Assembly (NCBI GenBank): GCA_949318235.1
Contig: OX439133.1
Coordinates: forward strand, 23,931,408-23,995,407
Length of the DNA stretch: 64,000 nt
Source: Ecdyonurus torrentis
Lineage: Eukaryota > Arthropoda > Insecta > Ephemeroptera > Heptageniidae
Direction of reading: 5' to 3'
The notes under the pieces were generated by a model. It did not search any database. It was not told the DNA's origin and saw only the letters and a list, made by a program, of their open reading frames with translations. Below, piece after piece: positions 1 to 16,184 of the stretch (its first letter is position 1; every line of letters begins with the position of its first letter). Made by a program: the position numbers and the translations under genes.

Positions 1-51
1 ATATTGATAAAAAAGCTTTAATTAAGAATCAATTGTACTTTTCTCTTTTAT

Positions 52-94
<43 letters not shown>

Positions 95-2030
95 TCTATT
101 TCTCTATATATGAGTTCTGACGTCATAAAAATTAATTACACCCAACAATTGGATGAGTATTAGTATTGTTGTAATTGTTAATAAATGTTTGATTTCGTAA
201 AAAGAAATGAAGTTTAATTATTTTTTTTTCAATAATAAAACTCGTAAGCGATGGAGCATTAAGTTCTAACCACTCTTCAATTGTTTACTGTCATTTTTTT
301 CTCTCTCTCTCTACTGGGAATTCTTTACTCTAACCTCATTTACTCTCCATTGAAAAAATATATTTATTATTGTGAAAAAGTATAACAAAAGTTTTTTTTT
401 TTCCTTGTTTTTTTTGTTTTTTTTTTAAATTTTCAAATATGGATATTTTATTTAAGTATTTTCATATATAAAAAATATTTACATTTTTTTTTTTTTTTTT
501 TTTGTATTTATCTTTTTTTTAATGGTTGAATAAATATAAGTGCATCAATTTTAAATCCTATAATTCTGTTTTGGAATTCAAATCCTGTTGTATAAATAAT
601 TCTTTGATGTAAATAAAAATTAAAAGTATTTTCACATATTCTGATTTTGTTTATTATTAATTTTGCACAACAAAATTTATGCAATATAATAGATTAAACT
701 TGTAAAAAAATAATAATAATAATAATAAAAAAAAAAGGAAGTTGGTAAAAATACTTTGATGCTTCATAACTTCAATTAAACAGCGACATAAAATAACAAG
801 TAACATTATTAAAAATGCAAAAATTTGATTTATTTTATAAATTAACATTTATATTGATGAAGGTCATTACTAATTAGAAATAACAATAAAAATTTTAAAA
901 AAAAATACTGTTGGGTTCGATTTTTCTTACTTTTTTGCAAAACAAACTATAATAATTAAATCGTTCCGTTTACTTTCAAATTTCACGTACTTTTTTTCAT
1001 TTAATGGTTATGTATTTAAAAAATTTATATACTATACAATAGTACAGTACACCTAAGATAAAAGACATGTTATAAACTAATTGATATAATTATCATCTTA
1101 TTACTTTAGTAACGTCTGTAAATCTCTGGCAAAGGTTATAACTGCATGGCAAAAGAAAAAATATATTTCTTATTATTTTTGTTTCTCTGATCGACAGTTG
1201 TTCCGTTTCAAAATATATTTTTTAATTGTTTAAAGTTAATAAATTTCAGCATTTATTATGGGATTTTAAAAACATTTAAAGCGTCTCTCTTAATCTAAGT
1301 CCTTTTTTTACCATTCTAAAAAACTAATAAGAACGGTTATAATTTTATAGTAACAACTTCACTGATAATAATCTTGCGATCAATAATACTCTAGAGAGGA
1401 AGGCAAGCCAGATTTAAATTTTGATTGTTATTAAGCATCACTTGTTTGTGGCATATTTAAAATAAATTAAACAAATTAAATATAATATACAAAAAAATTA
1501 AATAAATTTAAAAATTATTTTAATTTTATTTTGTGAAATACACAAAATTTAATTTAATTTATTTTAATTTTTTATTATTAACATTACATAACAATTCATA
1601 AATTTTCTAATTTTGTCATTCAATAAGGCTTAAAATATATATTAATTGTGTATAAATAATATTCTCTTGTTACAATAAATTTAGTAAATGTTTGATTTAC
1701 TTTATTTACATTTTAATATGAATAGCTAAAAAGTATAAGACATTTCAAGAAAAACTTCATACAATATTTGTCAAATGTATGGTCATTTTTAAGTGAATTA
1801 TGACCCAAAAACATGTTCACGATTTTTTTATTTTATTTTATTATCATTTTTTTTCTTTTTTCCCCCACATATTCTACTATGTGAACAGCGCTTGAAGTTA
1901 GAAGCAGATAATTATAATTGAAAAAATAATTAATAATAATTTAATTGAAAATAATTTTTAATTTTAAGTCAATGCTGGTGAAAAAATTAAAACACAATTT
2001 ATCAATACGATTATAATACAAGTATGCATT
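1..2030. other. AT-rich intron or intergenic DNA, no gene seen
   Basis: This stretch contains a (TC)n tract at about 58-92 and T-rich runs at 392-405 and 487-503. There is a (TAA)n-like run near 710-730. The short open frames here are low-complexity. I see no exon-like GC-rich island. Confidence 0.6.
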
Positions 2031-2395
2031 TAGGGTTGTATTTAGATGGCTTGTATTTCAAAATCTAAAAACAGGAAACTTTTATATTTTATGATGCTAT
2101 TTGAAAATTATTATTAACAGCTACGTATGATAAAAATTTCAGAATCAATGACCATCAGATAAGAGAGAAAATAATTATTAAAATTAACATAGTCTTACGG
2201 GACTAAAACTTAAAAAAAAAATCATAATTCAAAATCTAGCATGGTGACCGCATAAATTTTGTTACATTTTTAAAGATACTTTATCCTCATGTATCACTGT
2301 ATGCAAAATGTCAGTTTTTTTTTTTTTTTTTTTTTTTTTTTTCAACTTTTTGTCAATTCCCGCAGAAGCTGATTTCCCTTTGCCTTTAAAGGTTC
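2030..2395 (+). repeat. Family I repeat, copy 1
   Basis: It begins GGGTTGTATTTAGATGGCTT and carries the shared blocks AGCTACGTATGATAAAAATT, GACCATCAGATAAGAGAGAA, TCTAGCATGGTGACC and ATGTATCACTGTATG. It ends near GCTGATTTCCCTTTGCC. A T27 run (about 2316-2342) has expanded inside it. The same blocks in the same order occur near 4.2, 26.3, 41.4 and 54.5 kb. No coding frame and no clear TIR. Confidence 0.75.
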
Positions 2396-2456
2396 TATCA
2401 CCATAGTAGTTTTCTAAAATAATAATAAGATGTATAATTTTTTGTTCCTGTTCTAT

Positions 2457-2729
2457 AGATTGGTTACACTCATATTTAAGAACCATTTATGTTGGTCAGG
2501 AATACATAGGCCAGCATAAGAAAAACTTCACTTTTTTTTTATGGCAAAAAAAGCTTCAAACCTCAATCAAAGCCTTATTTCTAGCTCCTAATAAGCTCGA
2601 AGAATATGATAAAAATTCGTTCAGTTGAAATAAACTCTTTTTATGTGAAAAATTAGTAAAAAGGTTTCTCCTATGCTGGACAATGCATTAGGCACCACAA
2701 AAATGGCGACAAAGTGCAAGGATGTGCAA
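2457..2729 (+). mobile_element. TIR-K element, copy 1
   Basis: This is one of two ~275-bp copies (the other is at 13346-13623). The left end reads TTGGTTACACTCATATTTAA and the right end ACAAAGTGCAAGGATGTGCA. The ends are imperfect inverted repeats of each other and share a subterminal GYCCAGCATAGG motif. No coding capacity, so it is a non-autonomous DNA transposon. Confidence 0.65.
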
Positions 2730-4150
<1,421 letters not shown>

Positions 4151-4151
4151 A

Positions 4152-4535
4152 CGGGTTGTATTTTTAAATTATTATTACTTTTTTATTATTTAGATGGCTT
4201 GTATCTCAAAATCTAAAAAGAGAGCTTCGAAACTATAGCATGCCACCTAAAAATTAATAGTAACAGCTATCTATGATAAAAATTTTAGAACCTCTGAAAA
4301 GATATTAAATTTAAAATAAATTTTATTGAATTTAACATCTAGGCTCTTATTGAACTAAAACTTCTAAAAATAATAATTTAAAATATAGCATGATGATACC
4401 CCAAATTTATGACATTTTTAATAATAATATCCTAATGTAACACTACAAAATTTCAGATTTTTCGTTATTTCTTTCTTTAAAACTTTTTAAGCTAATAAAT
4501 CTTGCACCAACTAATTTCTCGCCTTTAACACATTA
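4152..4535 (+). repeat. Family I repeat, copy 2
   Basis: It has the same block order as copy 1, beginning ACGGGTTGTATTTTTAAATT, with an extra AT-rich stretch before ATGGCTTGTATCTCAAAATC. It ends near CTAATTTCTCGCCTTTAACA. Same orientation as the other four copies. Confidence 0.7.
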
Positions 4536-7260
<2,725 letters not shown>

Positions 7261-7261
7261 C

Positions 7262-7410
7262 ACTGAAAGGATAAATTACTTAATTTATGCTGTATTTATG
7301 TCATTATCGCATAAATAATGCTAAATTAGAACAATATAATTTAAAATGCTGTATAATATAAAATTATGCTGTGTAAAATTTGTTATTATGAAGTATTGCA
7401 TACACGGAAA
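7262..7410. mobile_element. Short element of the CACGGAAA group, degenerate
   Basis: It begins CACTGAAAGGATAAATTACT and shares the block TAATTTATGCTGTATTTATG with 55136-55300 and, more weakly, with 46830-46940. It ends at or near TACACGGAAAAAAG. Non-coding and degenerate. Confidence 0.45.
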
Positions 7411-7628
7411 AAAGTAACTATATAAAGAGTTACTATTTCAACTACTTTTTTTAAATAAATTTGTTAGATATATACAAAGTTTTTTAAAATTAAAAAGAAC
7501 GCTGAAGAAATAAAGTTTTTAATAATATACGTTACTGTTAAAACTTTTTTTTAACCAAGTTATTGGTTTGTACTGAAGAGTTTCATCTATGTAACTGAAT
7601 AATTTCTTAAGTTTTATGTTTTCCGTGT
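7403..7628. mobile_element. ACACGGAAA-ended TIR element
   Basis: The left end is ACACGGAAAAAAGTAACT and the right end TTTATGTTTTCCGTGT, giving a ~10-bp inverted repeat. The interior is AT-rich without a frame. The same terminal word marks 33845-34908 and the 55.1-kb element. Confidence 0.45.
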
Positions 7629-7804
7629 AAATAAGTATATTAAGCTATATTGAACAAATTGTGCTGAAAATGAGCTAGCATAATTATTACGTTGTTATTT
7701 TTGTGTATGAATATAGATTATACTGTTGCTTATGTATATTATGATGTAATATATTATGATATGATGTATAAATTTATAGAAAAGTGTAGTTATATTATAC
7801 TCAC

Positions 7805-7940
7805 ATCACATGGTAGTATAGTTGCGGAGTTGTTGACAAAGGAGGATTCACTGGTTGACTGAGAGATGCTGTGCACTCTCGCTTTATTTACACCTCGGTA
7901 CAACATGAGAGCATGCGCGAAATATTTACTTGGCATGTCA
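7805..7940 (-). mobile_element. Possible solo LTR remnant
   Basis: Read on the minus strand, the segment has TGACATGCCAAGTAAATA, then a GC-richer stretch, then GAGGTGTAAATAAAGCGAGA, and ends near CAACAACTCCGCAACTATA. A polyadenylation-like AATAAAG between a GC-rich U3-like part and a short U5-like part ending near CA is typical of insect LTRs. No gag, pol or second LTR is present, and both boundaries are uncertain. Confidence 0.3.
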
Positions 7941-8085
7941 GTGAGGGGAAGAGGATGGGGTCCGGGGGGTTCAAAGTAAATGAGGAATATATTACGTAAA
8001 AATTTGGTCTTCGTCTTTTTTTGTCTCTCTCTTTTTTTTTTTTTTTTTTTTTTAATCCAAAATTTATTGTTATTGGTGGTTGCAT

Positions 8086-9070
<985 letters not shown>

Positions 9071-9074
9071 AAAT

Positions 9075-9190
9075 TTTGTATGGGCTTTGCCTTTTTTTGA
9101 TCTCCTGTTGAGCAACCTCCTTTGATTATGTGCAATGTTTGTATTGTAATAATTTACTCAATAAAATATTTATTATTATTATTATTATCT
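9075..9190 (+). mobile_element. LINE 3' tail
   Basis: GGGCTTTGCCTTTTTTTGAT is followed by GAGCAACCTCC, TTTGTATTGTAATAATTTAC and CAATAAAATATT, then a (TTA)n tail. GGCTTTGCC and TTGTAATA also occur in the LINE tail at 40.9 kb, and the mirror image is at 35.5 kb. Only the 3' UTR end remains, with no coding residue. Confidence 0.5.
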
Positions 9191-9959
9191 ACACTAAATT
9201 TTTATGTTACACTTATGAGAGAATTACGCGCGTAATTTAAAAGATAACAAATTTAATCATTATATATGTGGTAAAATGTACACATAGAAATCATATATAT
9301 GAAAAAATATGTAATTTATTTTTGTAACGTCATACATATATAAGAAACACATAGTATACATAATATATTTATATAAAAGTATGTTTATTTTACACCAAAT
9401 TGAGCTTTTATATTTGCTTGACGATGTGTTAAGAGGTGAATTTAATTTACCGTAAAATCTTCTTATATCATCAAACACAATTTTTTTTTTTTTATTGACC
9501 AGTGAATAAAGTATGGTCAAAAAGTTTTTTAGTCAAAGTATCTTTTGAACAAAAAAAAAATTTGTTTCATGTTATAATGTTTAAATACTGTAAATAATTT
9601 AATTTTATGTTTGAACGCCGTTATGAGTAAACGTTTACGTACCTTATTTTTTAAAACTTAATTTATAAATAAAATTTAAAATTTTAATTGTATTATCAAG
9701 TGTCAAAATATTTAATAATATTAATTATTAATTTTTTTTAATTAATAAATATATAATTTTTAGTCATTTTATTTATTAATAAGTATTATTTTATAAACAT
9801 AATTAAGTAACTAATTTATTATGTTCTTTGCGTTGGCATAAATAATAAATAACGTCTTCAAATTCAGTGTAAAGATAATAATGTTGTAAGCATAAATAGT
9901 GTAATGTGTAATTAATGATTCCGAATTCATGACAGCTAACTAATTATGTTGCTTAATCG
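9191..9959. other. AT-rich DNA, nothing recognised
   Basis: No repeat match, exon-like island or RNA gene seen. The short minus-strand frame near 9260-9520 has no recognisable features. Confidence 0.6.
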
Positions 9960-9961
9960 AC

Positions 9962-10245
9962 AAGTTGTCAACTTGCATTCCGTTAAATTTTACATCGGCT
10001 TTAAAATTTTTTTACGAAAATTAACTAATATATTGGTGTTATTTAAAACTGCTTAAAATATGCTCTTTCATATTTTAAATACGAATTTTATTTCAAGTAA
10101 GACGGTGACCATTTACGCCGAAACGGTTCGCGTTTCTTTTGTTTTTTTAATTGTTGAAAACGTACTGGAAGAGTTCGCACTCACTGGACATCTTTTTTAA
10201 GCGTCTGATTTTTTTTTTTTTTTTTTAAAGCAGTATTATCTCTAA

Positions 10246-10287
<42 letters not shown>

Positions 10288-10406
10288 GAACCATTTTTTG
10301 GCGTAATACCGTCTCACTTGAAATAAAATTTGAATTTTTTAATATTATTTTAAATATGAAGTAGCATGTTTTAAGACCATAAAAAAATGGCATGCAAGTT
10401 GTCTAT
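9962..10406. mobile_element. Palindromic element of about 445 bp
   Basis: The left arm begins AAGTTGTCAACTTGCATTCC and contains TTTTATTTCAAGTAAGACGG near 10085. The right arm, reverse complemented, begins with AGACAACTTGCATGCC and contains TTTTATTTCAAGTGAGACGG. The centre has runs of T (10211-10227) and A (10246-10285). Non-coding; an old foldback DNA transposon. Confidence 0.6.
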
Positions 10407-10866
10407 TGTTGATTTTTGTTGATTTGTGATTTAAAAAAACATGACATTTTTTTTTTAATTTAATTTTTTTTTAATTTTAATTTTTTTTAGTTTTATTATT
10501 TTTTTATTATTATTATTTTATTTTTTATTTTTTTTTTTTTAATTTAACTTGAGGTTGCAACTTACAGCCTATATTATATTAATTTTAACTAATTTTCCTA
10601 TCTGATGGTTCGGTTTTCTGAAATTCTACTTACAATGTAGTATTATTGACTTTCAAATGACGCCAAAAATAGAATAGGAAGAATTTTTTAATTTCAGTGA
10701 TAGGAATCCTTTATAAACATTCAAATTATTAGAAATGTATATATGTAAACGTTTTTACATAATAATATGCGTAATTAATAGGTGCAGCATTTGCTCTTTT
10801 AGTACATTAAAGCATTTATTTTATTTATGATTAATATTGTCAAATATTGTTAGCTTTATTTTAGAA

Positions 10867-10912
<46 letters not shown>

Positions 10913-11753
10913 TACTGTTTATGAAAGTAGTATTATTATACTAGAGTGAGATAGATATAGAAAAAAGACATCTTTTTAGTTTGAAAACACGGAATTAAAA
11001 TCAGTATGTTTTTTTTTTTTTTTTTTTTTAGAAATTTACTAGGAAAATTAAAAACCGAAAAATCTATTTAATACAATAGAAAAATATTAATTTTGAATAT
11101 ATTTTATAAAAATAAACATGAGGAAAAGAGGGTTTTAAAATACATATCCTCTTTCATTGGTCAATATTATATATTATTACATGAAAAGACCTCGGACACC
11201 CCACTTTTTTTTTTTTTTTTTTTACTTTGGGCTTTATTCAGTGAATCTTTGTCAAAGCCAACTCTTTGCTTTAGTGAAAATCCAGTGATTTTATTTTTCA
11301 ATTAACACACACAAAGAGTTTTTTTTTTTTTTTTTTTTTTTTACTCTTCAGTAGCTAACTAAATATACTTCACATTTTTGTATGTTTTTGAAGATAAAAG
11401 AAGCATTTTTTTTAGAGTGACTGATGGATAATTTATTTTTACTCGTAGCTGTGGCTTTAAATACTTTTTTTTTCTTTTAGCTGTGATAAAGTATTTAGCA
11501 TTTTTTGAAGGAAAAAATATTTTTATAAAAATAATAGTAATCTTAGAACTTACGTGTAAAACTACTACACTATCTAAAAAAAAAAATTAAAAAAAAGTTA
11601 AATCCCAATTCAATTTTTTTTTCGTTAATTTTTTATTTTGATGTATAAATTTAATGTTTTCTAAAAGATATCTAGATAAAAAAAATTACGCTATACTGCT
11701 AAATTATTATCTCAACAAAATACCTTTTAAATAATAAATAAATTTATTCTTAC
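10407..11753. other. AT-rich intron 4 side, no exon found
   Basis: It holds T-rich runs (10444-10540, 11010-11030, 11317-11342) and an (AT)n tract at 10876-10908. This lies downstream of exon 4 in transcription, so it should be intron of the minus-strand gene. I did not find the next exon. Confidence 0.55.
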
Positions 11754-11938
11754 CTTAATCAATTTAGGCATTGTTTTAGCTCCATGGTAACAAGGTGGTA
11801 AACAGTCTTCTAATCTACCAGCAGGTAAGAATGGTGCCTGCGCAGAACTTGAAGGGTAACATCTGCGCAGTAAACTAGCAGTCTTCATCTGTCCTTGTAA
11901 TCTGAGACCAGCAGCACCTGCTCCTCGTCTCCAACTAC
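11754..11938 (-). CDS. Coding exon 4, basic then Cys/Pro segment
   Basis: This exon is 185 bp, entered in phase 1 after GTGATTACAG| and left in phase 0 at ATTAAG|GTAAGA. It encodes SWRRGAGAAGLRLQGQMK, then TASLLRRCYPSSSAQAPF, LPAGR and LEDCLPPCYHGAKTMPKLIK. The conserved-looking Cys/Pro/Tyr end and the GC content, well above background, support real coding sequence. The gene must continue toward lower coordinates. I found no convincing next exon between 1 and 11753, so it probably lies outside the window or is too short to see. I do not recognise the family from this segment. Confidence 0.78.
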
Positions 11939-12016
11939 CTGTAATCACAAGTATACAGTACTTAAACATTTTTTACAATTTTACTACATATATTTAGACG
12001 CAGTTGATGGCATGCT

Positions 12017-12330
12017 ATAGGGTGTATGCATTCATGTTAAAGTCGACGCCATGTTGGATCACTCAATAACATGGCTGGCGTAATTCATTTTGCATAATTC
12101 ATTTTGCAAGTTTAAAAACACTATGTAATATTTTTTTTAGAGCATTGATGCTGTAATTATGCTGCATTAATATCTCAAGTATGTGAGAAAAATAACAATA
12201 ACAAGAAATTAACCGATTTCCCAAAGAAAATTGCCTTAAACGAAGTTTGTCCTATGCTGAGCAATGTTATTCATTACTCCAGTATGGCCTCCAAGCGCAT
12301 TAAATATGATGTCATGCGGATACACCCTAT
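12017..12330 (-). mobile_element. TIR-A element, reverse orientation
   Basis: The left end is ATAGGGTGTATGCATTCATG and the right end GTCATGCGGATACACCCTAT, giving a ~14-bp inverted repeat. Inside are CCATGTTGGATCACTCAATA and GTCCTATGCTGAGCAATGTT. It is one of twelve copies in the window, non-coding, and lies in the intron next to exon 4. Confidence 0.85.
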
Positions 12331-12369
12331 AAAGACTTTTTGATTTGATTTGATTTATTGTAGTTTCCA

Positions 12370-12592
12370 AATACAGACAATCAATGCTTTCGAGACAAAA
12401 TAGAGCATCTGCACTTTCCACCAGCGCGGCGAGTGGAGCATCTGCACTTTCTACCGTGGAGCATCTGCAATGTTAAGTAAATGGTCGCTAGTTCACGAAC
12501 CGTCCTGCGTGGAAAGTGCAGATGCTCTTTTTGCCGCGCTGGTGGAAAATGCAGCTACTCTATTTTTACGCGGAAACATCAACATTATGTCC
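12370..12592. mobile_element. TIR-J palindromic element, short copy
   Basis: The left arm has GAGCATCTGCACTTTCCACC and AGCGCGGCGAGTGG. The right arm has GGAAAGTGCAGATGCTC and GCCGCGCTGGTGGAAAATGC. The arms pair with each other, and the left arm also repeats GAGCATCTGCA three times. Related to 22656-23044 but without that copy's long centre. The open frames crossing it come from the repeat. Confidence 0.7.
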
Positions 12593-12599
12593 AATACAA

Positions 12600-12786
12600 T
12601 GGAGGTACGTACAGTTCGCGCCACCTAAGGATGCGACCAATGAGAGAGCGCCTACAAACTCTCCATATAGTTAACCGTACCCCACCTCCTAGTGACCTTG
12701 AGCGCTTGAACCTATATTGGCTCGTGGCTCGATTTCGATTAATCGCAAACATCCTTAGGTGGCACGGACTGTACATACAGTGCACA
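12600..12786. mobile_element. Palindromic element with CCACCTAAGGATG arms
   Basis: GTACGTACAGTTCGCGCCAC plus CTAAGGATGCG at 12604-12634 pairs with CGCAAACATCCTTAGGTGGC plus ACGGACTGTACATAC at 12746-12780. It abuts the TIR-J copy. The interior is GC-richer than background and carries no convincing coding sequence. Confidence 0.6.
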
Positions 12787-13344
12787 GTGCAAGCATAAAA
12801 TAAGAGATACAGGAAATAGCTTACACAAACATATTTTACACGTAATTTAAATGGAAAAGGTTGAGTCCCAGTTGTTAGCTCTTCGAGAAATATTAAGGTG
12901 ATAGCAATTTTTTATGAGACTATTGAGTCTAATCCTATACACTGGTCATTCAATTTTTGAAGTTTGTACCTTTATCGGTTGATTATAAATAATAATAGTT
13001 TTAAGTTTTCTTTGACCAATAATTGGGTCTGGACCACATATACATAGATATATATTATTGCTTTCACAACATAGATAATTTTCAAATTTGGATCATAAAA
13101 GTAATGAATAGACACTTTCTGGGTAAGCGGATACTAAAATAAGCTTAGATCAAGGTATTTATTTATTTACTCATTTATTCGGATTTCTGTGATCCGTATC
13201 TGAAAGCTTATAAAAATGATGCGGATCTAATTATCCGGATTATAATCTGGATACAAATTCTGATAACGGAAAATTTTTGACAGCACTAATATATTGCTTC
13301 GCACTGAAAGAAGATGACAGCCTGACGCAATGTATCTAATAGAC
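12787..13344. other. Intron DNA, no gene seen
   Basis: Moderately AT-rich. The words GATCCGTATCTGAAAGCTTA and TAATTATCCGGATTATAATC near 13190-13250 form small local palindromes. No exon or element boundary identified. Confidence 0.5.
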
Positions 13345-13345
13345 C

Positions 13346-13623
13346 GGTTGCACTCATATTTAAGAACCGCCATTTTGTTGGTCAGTAATACATAGACCAG
13401 CATAGGAAAATCATCATTGTTATTTTTTTAATAGCAAAAGAAGCTTCAAACCAAAATCAAATACTTATTTCTAGCACCTAATAAGCTAGGAAGAATAGAA
13501 GAAAATATCATTCAGTTGAAATAAACTCTTTTTATGTGAAAAATTAGGATAAATGATGTTTCCCCTATGCTGGACAATGCATTAGGAACCACAAACATAG
13601 CGACAAAGCGCAAGGATGTGCAA
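13346..13623 (+). mobile_element. TIR-K element, copy 2
   Basis: It starts GTTGCACTCATATTTAAGAA and ends GCGACAAAGCGCAAGGATGT. It is collinear with 2457-2729, with the same internal block CTAATAAGCTAGGAAGAATA. GACCAGCATAGGAAAATCA lies about 48 bp from the left end, and its mirror CCCCTATGCTGGACAATGC at a similar distance from the right end. Confidence 0.7.
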
Positions 13624-14352
13624 GGGATCTATAGGTGATGTGATGAACTTTTTTTTACGTTTTTACTAACTCAAATGGAACTTAAAAAAAAAAAAAAAAA
13701 AAAAAAAGTAATAATGATATTATGCAAATATTTACCCTAATTATCTGTGAATACGTTAAAAACTTTAATATCGTGCTAACTATAGTTGTTCGTTCGTCAT
13801 TGTTCTCTATTTGTTTTGTTTGTTATTTTAAAAATGTTCAAAATAAAAAAAAAATTGTTGATATTTCGATTTTTTTTTTTTTTTTTTTTTTTTTTTCATG
13901 ACAGGTTAGTTCTTAAAAGAACTTCAAAAAATAAAAATACTATATTGACTGCCATTCAATGCTATAGTTAAAACAAAATATAATTGGTATTTTTTTATTT
14001 TTTGTCATAAAACTGTATATTATATTTATATAATATACTAAAAAAAATATAATATTTATAATTTTTAACGTATTTTATTTTTAATTTATTAATAAATTTA
14101 CATCATATTTTATTATTTTTAAAATTTAACTAAATATTAATTTTCACAACTTAATAGCTAGTCAAGTTTTATGCCTACTTAACTCTAAATAGTATTTGTA
14201 CATAGGATTGAATTTGAAGTTACAAGGAAAGAAAATATCATCATCATTGAGGATACAAGTTAATAGCTGGTTAGTAGATGGAGAGAAACATGAATATTCA
14301 ATTAATAAAATGTATAATATTGTTTAACGTAATAAAAGTTAATTCCGTTTCA
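13624..14352. other. Intron DNA with A/T runs
   Basis: An A-rich run (13685-13707) and a T-rich run (13870-13896) occur. The short frames over them are low-complexity. No exon. Confidence 0.55.
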
Positions 14353-14356
14353 ACAT

Positions 14357-14503
14357 TTACTTGTCTCAAAAAGCCCAAGTTATGCCTTTTTCGACCTTTT
14401 AAGATTTCGCCCAGCCACGCCCCTGTGAAATACGCGCGAGAAAATGGGCGATACATTAGTGGTAAAACGATAAATCGACTAAGGTTTTTTGAGTCGAGTA
14501 TAG
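14357..14503 (-). mobile_element. TIR-F element, copy 1
   Basis: In the reverse direction it reads TATACTCGACTCAAAAAACC, then CGATTTATCGTTTTACCACT, AATGTATCGCCCATTTTCTC and AAAAGGTCGAAAAAGGC. It matches the elements at 41.62 and 51.28 kb. It lies in the intron between exons 3 and 4. The open frame over it is not a gene. Confidence 0.7.
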
Positions 14504-14694
14504 TGTATTATTAAACTGAATTGCTGCAAAATGTGCATATATTTATAACATTTTAGTAATCGTAAAATATCCACTATAGTTATGTAATGTAATTATATTA
14601 ACGTATAAATATAATTATTTTTAACGTGGGCAGCATCTTTAATTTACCTTTTTTTTTTTTTTTTCTTGTTATATAAAATATTGAAGTTACTTAC

Positions 14695-14821
14695 CCTGGT
14701 TACTACCTCCACTTGACTCGACCCCATCATCCCCATCACTACCCTCTGTCTCTTCAGTAAGTGGACTAACACAGCGAGCGGTGGCGGGACTGAAGCTAGG
14801 AACGTGAAGTAACAAGCTCTC
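14695..14821 (-). CDS. Coding exon 3, Ser/acidic linker
   Basis: This exon is 127 bp, entered in phase 0 after TTACTTCAG| and left in phase 1 at AACCAGG|GTAAGT. It encodes ESLLLHVPSFSPATARC, VSPL and then the acidic, Ser/Gly-rich EETEGSDGDDGVESSGG. The composition suggests a flexible, possibly phosphorylated linker (inference). Its frame continues the preceding exon without a stop. The leftover G completes a Gly codon with the first two bases of the next exon. A different frame across this region is open for 100 codons but ignores both splice sites, so I rejected it. Confidence 0.78.
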
Positions 14822-15840
14822 CTGAAGTAATAAGAAAAAAACATAGCAAAGTTAAATTTGTATTTTAAACTATTACATGCAACACAACTAACTAGTACAA
14901 CTATAAAATACTGAACGGACAAAAGAAAAATATTAAAAACGGACAAAAAAAAACGCGTTTTTATAACTATTTTGTACTATAGTTGTATGCAACACAATAT
15001 AATAAATGCATGATATCATAATTTCTGTGTAGAGAGCAGAAAAATATAATATTTTTTCATCCAAATAGTCTCCAAAATTTAAAAATTGTCTCCAAAAATG
15101 TTAAAATCATCATTGAAATTTATATAGCTCATTATTACTCAATAGTGATTTTATTAGAATATTTTATTACTTTAACTTGTCTGAATTTATCTGTTTCTTA
15201 AAGGGTCTCTTAAAAAATGCCTCATACAAAAAAAAAAAAAAAAAAAAAATTAATAATTTCAATATTGGTATTGATGTTTTACTGTCTTAAAAAAATGCAA
15301 TTTTTGCTTGAATGAATGATTGCTACGTGCTATGAAGTAGAATAACTATCATGCTAATATTGTATAGTGATCCTACTTCATTATATAATTATCTATGTTC
15401 TTCTGATCAAGTAGCAAAATTTGTGTTCTATATACAGTAGATACAGCAATCAATTATTCAAGCTTTTTTTTTTTTTCCAGTAAATGATTGGTATTAAAAA
15501 AAAAATTGCAATTAATAAATATAAACATGAAACAGCTATTAATATACTAAGCAATGAAATTTAATCTAGATAAGTAGTAAAAGTAGTATATCACTGTTAC
15601 GTATATAGGGTATAGTATATTATAGTAAATATTATTTTAACTGCATTAATTTTGCAATGAAAAGAGTGAAAAGACTACATAGATTTGATTGATTCATTTG
15701 ATTTGTTAGTTTTATTTCTGGCGTAAAATTAAAATTGTAAAATTCAATTGAACCAACCGATAATGTATACAAATGATACGTTATATATAGTAATAATAAT
15801 AATGAAAAATGAGATAGAACATTAATTTGTTAAATAATAC
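14822..15840. other. Intron between exons 2 and 3
   Basis: It has an A-rich run (15227-15249) and a T-rich run (15465-15477). CAATTGAACCAACCGATAAT near 15745 matches, in reverse, the LINE 3' end motif ACCGATAAGGC...TTGGTTGG, so a worn LINE tail may be present. Nothing else. Confidence 0.45.
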
Positions 15841-16146
15841 TAAAGGCATAGAACACATTGAACAAAAAACATGCCCAGTATCTTAACATACCTATCAACG
15901 TTAATTTGACCGGAGTCATTGATTTCTAATTTATTTTCCATTTACAAAATGTCAGATGCTTGTTTTTGACGTCACAGCTCACTAGTCCACGCGCGCGGAA
16001 ACAGGCAAGCTGTGACGTCATAAAACATGCAGCTGACATTTTGTGAATGTAAAATAAATTAGAAATCAATGACTCCAGCCAAATCAACGTTGATAGGTAT
16101 GTTAGGATACTAGACGTGTTCTTTGTTCAAAGTGTTCTATGCCTGT
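15841..16146. mobile_element. TIR-D palindromic element, copy 1
   Basis: A near-perfect inverted repeat. TAAAGGCATAGAACACATTG at the left pairs with CAAAGTGTTCTATGCCTGTA at the right. The arms continue through ATCAACGTT, CATTGATTTCTAATTTATTT and TGACGTCACAGCTCA, to a centre CCACGCGCGCGG. Each arm is about 145 bp. In the gene's pre-mRNA it starts about 40 nt after the exon 2 donor and would form a long hairpin. Confidence 0.85.
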
Positions 16147-16184
16147 AAAATAAATTCGTACGTATTAGATCCAAAGAGACTCAC

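Noticed and set aside
12481..12798. Open frames on both strands at 12.5-12.8 kb
   Set aside because: They lie across two palindromic elements. The GC content and inverted repeats explain the open frames.
14644..14946. 100-codon minus-strand frame over exon 3
   Set aside because: It reads through both splice sites in a frame that does not join exons 2 and 4.
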